Origin: Pseudomonadota bacterium
GTDB taxonomy: Bacteria > Pseudomonadota > Gammaproteobacteria > Burkholderiales > SG8-39
Reading direction: 5' to 3'
Assembly (NCBI GenBank): GCA_021825225.1
Contig: JAKAIH010000063.1
Coordinates: 1-9,871 of the forward strand
Length of the DNA: 9,871 nucleotides
This document shows positions 6,231-9,871 of the stretch, one piece after another. Positions within the stretch are counted from its first letter, which is position 1; the number at the start of each line of letters is the position of its first letter. A model generated the notes under the pieces. The model worked only from the letters and a program-made list of their open reading frames with translations, was not told the DNA's origin and searched no databases. A program made the translations under genes and the position numbers.

Positions 6231-7018
6231 TGGTGCGCTCCGATCACGCGCGCGAGAAAGCCGCGCGTACGCTCGTGGCGCGGATGCGAGAGAATTTCGC
6301 GCGGCGGACCCGATTCGACGATCACCCCGGCGTCCATAAAGGCCACGGTATCGGCGGCATCGCGCGCGAACGCCATTTCATGGGTCACGACGATCATGGT
6401 CATTCCATCCTCGGTAAGCCCGCGCATCACGCCGAGCACTTCGCCCACGAGCTCGGGATCGAGCGCGGAAGTCGGCTCGTCGAACAGCATCAGCTTCGGC
6501 CGCATCGCCAGCGCGCGTGCGATCGCCACGCGCTGCTGCTGGCCGCCCGAGAGCCGGCTCGGATAGGCGTCGGCCTTGTCCGCGAGGCCCACGCGCGCGA
6601 GCAGCGCGCGCGCGCGCTCCACCGCCTCGGCCTTCGCTTCGCGCCGCACCTTGAGCGGCGCCTCGATCACGTTCTGCAGCACCGTCAGGTGCGGAAACAG
6701 GTTGAAGCGCTGGAACACCATGCCGATATCGGCGCGCTGGCGGCAGATTTCACGCGGGTGCATTTCGTAGAGGCAGTCGCCGCGCTCGCGATAGCCGACG
6801 AGCGCGCCGTCCACGTACAGACGCCCGGCGTCGATGCGCTCCAGATGGTTGATGCAGCGCAGGAAGGTGCTCTTGCCCGAACCCGACGGCCCGATCAGGC
6901 ACAGTACCTCGCCGCTCGCGACCTCGAGGTCTATGCCTTTGAGCACCTCTTCGTGGCGGTAGCGCTTGTGCACATCCTGCGCCCGCAGCATCGGCTGCCC
7001 CGTCTCAGGAGGTGGCAT
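6227..7018 (-). CDS. Polar amino-acid ABC transporter ATP-binding protein (GlnQ/HisP type)
   Basis: All ABC ATPase motifs are intact over 263 residues: Walker [10 protein letters not shown] (43-51), Q-loop Gln103 in [11 protein letters not shown], signature LSGGQQQR (156-163), Walker B LMLFDEP (176-182) with Glu181, and switch His213 in VTHEMAFA. The [13 protein letters not shown] stretch and THEMAFARD are typical of the polar amino-acid uptake subfamily. The protein powers import by the permease encoded just upstream, at the inner face of the cytoplasmic membrane. Its ATG lies inside the permease gene (14-bp overlap) with GGAG 9 nt before it, and its stop overlaps the start of the metallo-hydrolase gene, so all three are almost certainly one transcript. 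The exact amino acid carried is not evident. Confidence 0.96.
   Translation of the reverse strand: MPPPETGQPMLRAQDVHKRYRHEEVLKGIDLEVASGEVLCLIGPSGSGKSTFLRCINHLERIDAGRLYVDGALVGYRERGDCLYEMHPREICRQRADIGMVFQRFNLFPHLTVLQNVIEAPLKVRREAKAEAVERARALLARVGLADKADAYPSRLSGGQQQRVAIARALAMRPKLMLFDEPTSALDPELVGEVLGVMRGLTEDGMTMIVVTHEMAFARDAADTVAFMDAGVIVESGPPREILSHPRHERTRGFLARVIGAHQ
6238..6241 (-). promoter_or_regulatory. Ribosome-binding site supporting the GTG start of the metallo-hydrolase
   Basis: GGAG on the minus strand, inside the end of the ATPase gene, lies 7 nt before GTG at 6230. With the GTGA stop/start overlap it supports coupled translation. Confidence 0.65.
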
Positions 7019-7811
7019 GGATGCCCACTCCGGATTTGCCCAGGCGGCGCTCGATGTAATGCTGGCCCAGGCTCGCGATCGTCGTCAGCACCAGGTACCA
7101 GAACGTCGCCACCAGCATCAGCTCGATGGTATGCAGGTTGGCCGAGGAAATGTTCTGTGCCGCGGTGAGCATGTCGCCGCCGGCGATCACGGACACCAGG
7201 GAAGTCGCCTTCAGCAGCGAAATGAACTGGTTTCCCGCTGGCGGCATGATCACCCTGAGCGCCTGCGGCAGGATGATGCGCCGCAGCGCGAGCGGGTGCG
7301 ACATGCCCAGCGCGAGCGCCGCGTCGTTCTGGCCGCGATCGACCGCGATGATGCCGGCGCGCACGATTTCCGCCATGTACGCGCCCTCGTTCAGGCCGAG
7401 CGCGATCACCGAGGCGACGAAGGGCGTGAGCAGGTCGTTGGTGCGGAACGGCCCGATATGCTCGAACAGCAGCGCGAGGTTGCCCCAGATCAGGATCTGC
7501 ACCAGCAAAGGCGTGCCGCGCAGCAGCCAGGTGTAAAAACCGCTCGCGAGGCGCAGCACCGGGCTCGCCGACAGGCGCATGACCGCGAGCAGCACGCCGA
7601 GCACCATGCCGATCAGCGCCGCGAGCAGCGCCAGCACCACCGTCGTGCGCAGGCCCGCGAGGATCGCCGGCGCGAACTGGTACTGCAGGATCACGCCGTG
7701 CTGGATATTCGGATTGCGATAGATGGAGAGCGCCAGCAGCGCCGCGGCGATGGCCACCACCGCGCTCCCCAGCCAGAGCCAGGGGCGCCGCAGCGGGACG
7801 ACGCGGGTCAT
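7005..7811 (-). CDS. Polar amino-acid ABC transporter permease (HisM/GlnP family)
   Basis: The 268-residue protein is a type I ABC importer membrane subunit. Hydrophobic segments fall at about residues 11-30, 53-78, 97-118, 128-146, 195-213 and 228-249. The EAA cytoplasmic loop that docks to the ATPase is clear at about 159-186 ([20 protein letters not shown] followed by ILPQAL). [10 protein letters not shown], the motif [10 protein letters not shown] and [14 protein letters not shown] are characteristic of the HisM/GlnP group. Only one permease gene is present, so a homodimer is likely. It begins 21 bp after the stop of the binding-protein gene and overlaps the ATPase gene by 14 bp. No strong ribosome-binding site precedes its ATG. 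Confidence 0.95.
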   Translation of the reverse strand: MTRVVPLRRPWLWLGSAVVAIAAALLALSIYRNPNIQHGVILQYQFAPAILAGLRTTVVLALLAALIGMVLGVLLAVMRLSASPVLRLASGFYTWLLRGTPLLVQILIWGNLALLFEHIGPFRTNDLLTPFVASVIALGLNEGAYMAEIVRAGIIAVDRGQNDAALALGMSHPLALRRIILPQALRVIMPPAGNQFISLLKATSLVSVIAGGDMLTAAQNISSANLHTIELMLVATFWYLVLTTIASLGQHYIERRLGKSGVGIHATS

Positions 7812-7832
7812 AAGCGCTGCGCCATGCGCCCG

Positions 7833-8663
7833 CTACAGCTTGACGTTGGCGCCGCCGTTGATCGTGGCCGAAGTCACGGCGCCGCTCTCTACGCCGTGCT
7901 GCTCCAGGATCTTGCGATACTCGCCGCTCGCGATCAGCGCATTGAGCGATTTTTGCAGCGCGTCGCGCAGCTGGGTGTTCGACTTGGCCACGCCTATGCC
8001 CAGCGGCACCGGCTGGTAAACATGCCCCTGCACCACGTCGAAGATCTTGCCCTCGCCCGCGGTCTTGGCCAGATACACCATGACCGGCGAATTGCCGAGG
8101 AAAGCGGCGACGCGCCCGGTCTGCACCTGCGTGCGCGCATCGGCGGGCTGCGCGTATTGCAGATTCTGGATCGCGGGCTTGCCCGCCGCGGTGCACTTGG
8201 CGCTCGCCTGCTCGACCAGCACAATCTGGGTCGAACCCTGCACCGTGGACACGGTCTTGCCGCACAGCGTCTCCAGGCTCTCCACGTGCTCCGGGTTGCC
8301 TTTGCGGATCAGCAGCATCGTGCTCAGGTTGAAGAAGTCGACGAAGTCGATGAGCTTCTCGCGCTCGGGCGTGTCGTTCATCAGCGAAAACACGACGTCG
8401 ATGCGCTTGGCCTCCATCGCCGGCAGCAGGCCCGGGAACGGAATCGACTCGAACGCGATCTTGCGCCCCATCTGCCTGCTCATCGCCGCGGCGAGATCGA
8501 CGATCACGCCCTGCAGCGTGGTGCCGTCCGAAGCGTAGGAGATCATCGGCGGACTGTTGGTGATCGAACCGGCCTTGATGTCCTGGGCCGCCGCCGGGAA
8601 TGCCGCAGTCGCGAGCAGCGCGCCCAAAGCCGCCATGCCCGCAAAATTTCGGATAAGCCGCAT
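7833..8663 (-). CDS. Periplasmic amino-acid-binding protein of ABC importer
   Basis: The 276-residue product starts with a classic Sec signal peptide (positive MRLIRN, a hydrophobic stretch of alanines and leucines, then PAAA before Gln27, the likely cleavage site). The mature part fits the HisJ/GlnH family: LQGVIVDLAAAMSRQMG, then the region around residues 86-110 ending TPEREKLIDFVDF, where Arg101 corresponds to the arginine that binds the ligand carboxylate. Two cysteines (134 and 157) flank the hinge region and could form a disulfide. The frame stays open to 8777, but the ATG at 8663 has AGGAGGA 7 nt upstream and begins the signal peptide, so I chose it. It is the first gene of the importer operon. 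Its ligand is unknown; a polar amino acid or a derivative is likely. Confidence 0.94.
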   Translation of the reverse strand: MRLIRNFAGMAALGALLATAAFPAAAQDIKAGSITNSPPMISYASDGTTLQGVIVDLAAAMSRQMGRKIAFESIPFPGLLPAMEAKRIDVVFSLMNDTPEREKLIDFVDFFNLSTMLLIRKGNPEHVESLETLCGKTVSTVQGSTQIVLVEQASAKCTAAGKPAIQNLQYAQPADARTQVQTGRVAAFLGNSPVMVYLAKTAGEGKIFDVVQGHVYQPVPLGIGVAKSNTQLRDALQKSLNALIASGEYRKILEQHGVESGAVTSATINGGANVKL

Positions 8664-8670
8664 GATTTGA

Positions 8671-8677
8671 TCCTCCT
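8671..8677 (-). promoter_or_regulatory. Strong ribosome-binding site of the amino-acid-binding protein
   Basis: AGGAGGA on the minus strand lies 7 nt before the ATG at 8663, fixing the start at the signal peptide. It is the best ribosome-binding site in the window, fitting a highly translated binding protein. Confidence 0.85.
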
Positions 8678-8719
8678 GGATGGCGCGCACGGATGCACGC
8701 TGCCGTGTTGATTGCGTGG

Positions 8720-8725
8720 ATTGTA
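8720..8725 (-). promoter_or_regulatory. Possible -10 element of the amino-acid importer operon
   Basis: TACAAT on the minus strand (five of six to consensus) lies about 57 bp before the binding-protein start. The expected -35 region is G+C-rich and does not match consensus, which would suit an activator-dependent promoter. Candidate only. Confidence 0.35.
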
Positions 8726-8754
8726 CCGCAGCGCCCGCGACCGGGGACGCGGGG

Positions 8755-8764
8755 CGTTCGAACG
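8755..8764. repeat. 10-bp perfect palindrome upstream of the importer operon, possible operator
   Basis: The palindrome CGTTCGAACG lies about 30 bp upstream of the candidate -10 element, roughly where an activator would bind. It is in the 202-bp gap between cynS and the importer operon; the rest of that gap shows no gene and no terminator that I can support. Confidence 0.3.
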
Positions 8765-8865
8765 TTACCAAAGCCAAGAGCCCGGCGTCAACCGCCGCCC
8801 AGTGGCGATGGGATGCGGAGCCGAAACGCGAACGCGGAGGACGATCGCGGCGCCGGCGCGCGCGC

Positions 8866-9309
8866 TCAGTAAGTCTTGTACGGCAGGAATTTGCCCGACA
8901 TGACGATATTCACGCGGTCGCCGGCGGCGTTCGGCTCGCGCTGCAGATCCATCCTGAAGTCGATCGCCGACATGATGCCGTCGCCGAATTCCTCGTGGAT
9001 CAGTTCCTTGAACGTCGTGCCGTACACGTTGACCAGCTCGTAGAAGCGGTAGATCAGCGGATCGGTGGGCACGGCAGTGGGCAGCGAGCCCTTGTACGGC
9101 ACGGTCTGCAGCAGCGCCACCGCCTCTGCCGGCAGGCCGAAAGTCTTGCCGATAAGGGCGGCCTGTTTCTTGTCGAACGTCATCTGGCCGAGGCAGCCGG
9201 CGGTCACCCATTCTTTGGACAGGCCGACTTTCCTGGCGACGTCTCCCCACTTGATGCCTTTCTGAATCTTGGCGGCGATGATCATTTCAGTTACGTCGTT
9301 GCGGTTCAT
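8866..9309 (-). CDS. cynS: Cyanate hydratase (cyanase)
   Basis: The 147-residue protein matches cyanase along its length. An N-terminal helical domain (KIQKGIKWGDVARKVGLSKE) is followed by the catalytic domain with Arg88, Glu91 and Ser114, equivalent to the active-site triad Arg96, Glu99 and Ser122 of the E. coli enzyme, within DPLIYRFYELVNVYG and FGDGIMSAIDF. Cyanase forms a decamer in the cytoplasm and turns cyanate plus bicarbonate into ammonia and CO2 (through carbamate), detoxifying cyanate and giving nitrogen. It ends in FLPYKTY as cyanases do. GGAG precedes the ATG within the 13-bp gap after the transporter ATPase gene, so it is the downstream member of a cyanate operon. Carbonic anhydrase (cynT), its partner in E. 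coli, is not in view. Confidence 0.97.
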   Translation of the reverse strand: MNRNDVTEMIIAAKIQKGIKWGDVARKVGLSKEWVTAGCLGQMTFDKKQAALIGKTFGLPAEAVALLQTVPYKGSLPTAVPTDPLIYRFYELVNVYGTTFKELIHEEFGDGIMSAIDFRMDLQREPNAAGDRVNIVMSGKFLPYKTY

Positions 9310-9322
9310 GCTGTTTCTCCAT

Positions 9323-9871
9323 TCAGTGATTGATGACCTGCTTCAGTTGCGCCGCCGGCTTGTCCAGCGGCAGCGCCAGCACCGGTGCGCGCTCGCCTTC
9401 CAGGCCGGGCCGGACCACGGGCGGGATTTTCGCGTCGTGTACCGTGCGTGCGCCGGCGTAGTTCCTGGAGCGGTTGACGAGAAAATCGACCAGGTGGTTG
9501 CGGATGCGGTAGTACTGCGGATCGTGGTGGATGCCGGCGCGGGTGCGGCTGCGCGGCATGGTGACCTCGACGATTTCGGCAATTTTCGCGTGCGGGCCGT
9601 TGCTCATGAGCATGACCTTGTTCGCGAGCAGGATCGCCTCGTCGACGTCGTGCGTGATCATGAACACGGTCTGGCGCGTGGCCTGCACGATTTTCAGCAG
9701 CTCGTCCTGGATCGTGCCGCGCGTGAGCGCGTCGAGCGCGCCGAAAGGCTCGTCGAGCAGCAGCATTTTCGGCTCGATCGCGAACGCGCGCGCGATGCCG
9801 ACGCGCTGCTTCATGCCGCCGGAGAGTTCCGCCGGCTTTTTGTGAAGCGCCTCGCTTAAGCCCACCATCTC
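9323..9871 (-). CDS. Nitrate/cyanate-type ABC transporter ATPase, 3' part (CynD/NrtD-like)
   Basis: Only the C-terminal 182 residues are in the window; the frame is open to the right edge. Numbered from that edge, the signature is LSGGMKQR (16-23), Walker B MLLLDEPFGALD (36-47) and switch His74 in MITHDVDEA. LSGGMKQR with FGALD is typical of the nitrate/sulfonate/taurine (NrtD/SsuB/TauB) subfamily, and a tail HDPQYYRIRNHLVDFLVNRS fits the nitrate/cyanate members. Walker A lies outside the window. Close linkage to cynS (13 bp, same strand) makes cyanate the likely substrate, the CynABD arrangement. The end of the protein has about 45 further residues rich in Pro and Ala that are not obviously conserved. 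The symbol cynD would be reasonable but is not provable without the neighbouring transporter genes. Confidence 0.9.
   Translation of the reverse strand, partial: EMVGLSEALHKKPAELSGGMKQRVGIARAFAIEPKMLLLDEPFGALDALTRGTIQDELLKIVQATRQTVFMITHDVDEAILLANKVMLMSNGPHAKIAEIVEVTMPRSRTRAGIHHDPQYYRIRNHLVDFLVNRSRNYAGARTVHDAKIPPVVRPGLEGERAPVLALPLDKPAAQLKQVINH

Noticed and set aside
6585..6625. Run of alternating CG dinucleotides that looks like a simple repeat or Z-DNA tract
   Set aside because: It is part of the ATPase coding sequence and reflects Arg/Ala codons in high-GC DNA; similar runs occur throughout the window.
6966..8711. A plus-strand open frame of 581 codons running opposite the permease and binding-protein genes
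   Set aside because: It is antisense to two strongly supported genes, its product is an Arg/His/Gln-rich sequence without recognisable domains, and such frames are common opposite high-GC genes.
8664..8777. N-terminal extension of the amino-acid-binding protein to 8777
   Set aside because: It would bury the signal peptide behind 38 residues and would include the candidate promoter; AGGAGGA marks the ATG at 8663.

Overview
The window looks like an ordinary chromosomal stretch of a high-GC Gram-negative bacterium. The dense GC-rich third codon positions, the gene families and their style point to a betaproteobacterium of Burkholderiales type; that placement is inference. I see thirteen protein genes, two of them cut by the window edges, and no RNA gene, insertion sequence, phage gene or CRISPR array. 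The longest gene-free gaps are only about 200 bp (3095-3306 and 8664-8865).

Left part (1-3747): a truncated histidine-phosphatase-family gene is followed on the plus strand by a molybdate/tungstate-type substrate-binding protein with no signal peptide. Facing them on the minus strand are a PIN-domain gene and, downstream of it, an HtrA/DegP-like protein with a PDZ domain whose catalytic triad positions are all substituted (a predicted pseudoprotease). Diverging from the PIN gene is a stand-alone single-domain response regulator.

Middle (3748-5303): a plus-strand C45-type Ntn acyltransferase/hydrolase converges, with 11 bp between stop codons, on a small antibiotic-biosynthesis-monooxygenase-fold (YgiN-like) protein.

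Right part (5388-8663, minus strand): a polar amino-acid ABC importer runs in the order periplasmic binding protein, permease, ATPase. It continues by a 4-bp GTGA overlap into an RNase Z-like metallo-beta-lactamase-fold hydrolase and possibly into the monooxygenase-like gene. This is a compact import operon with one, perhaps two, enzymes attached.

Far right (8866-9871, minus strand): cyanase (cynS) lies 13 bp downstream of a nitrate/cyanate-type ABC transporter ATPase that leaves the window. This is the end of a cyanate uptake and detoxification operon yielding ammonia and CO2.

Nothing here is a clear undescribed system. The points most worth a second look are the triad-less HtrA homologue beside a solo PIN protein, the cytoplasmic-looking ModA-type protein, the hydrolase coupled translationally to the amino-acid importer, and a 26-bp perfect palindrome inside the PIN coding sequence.
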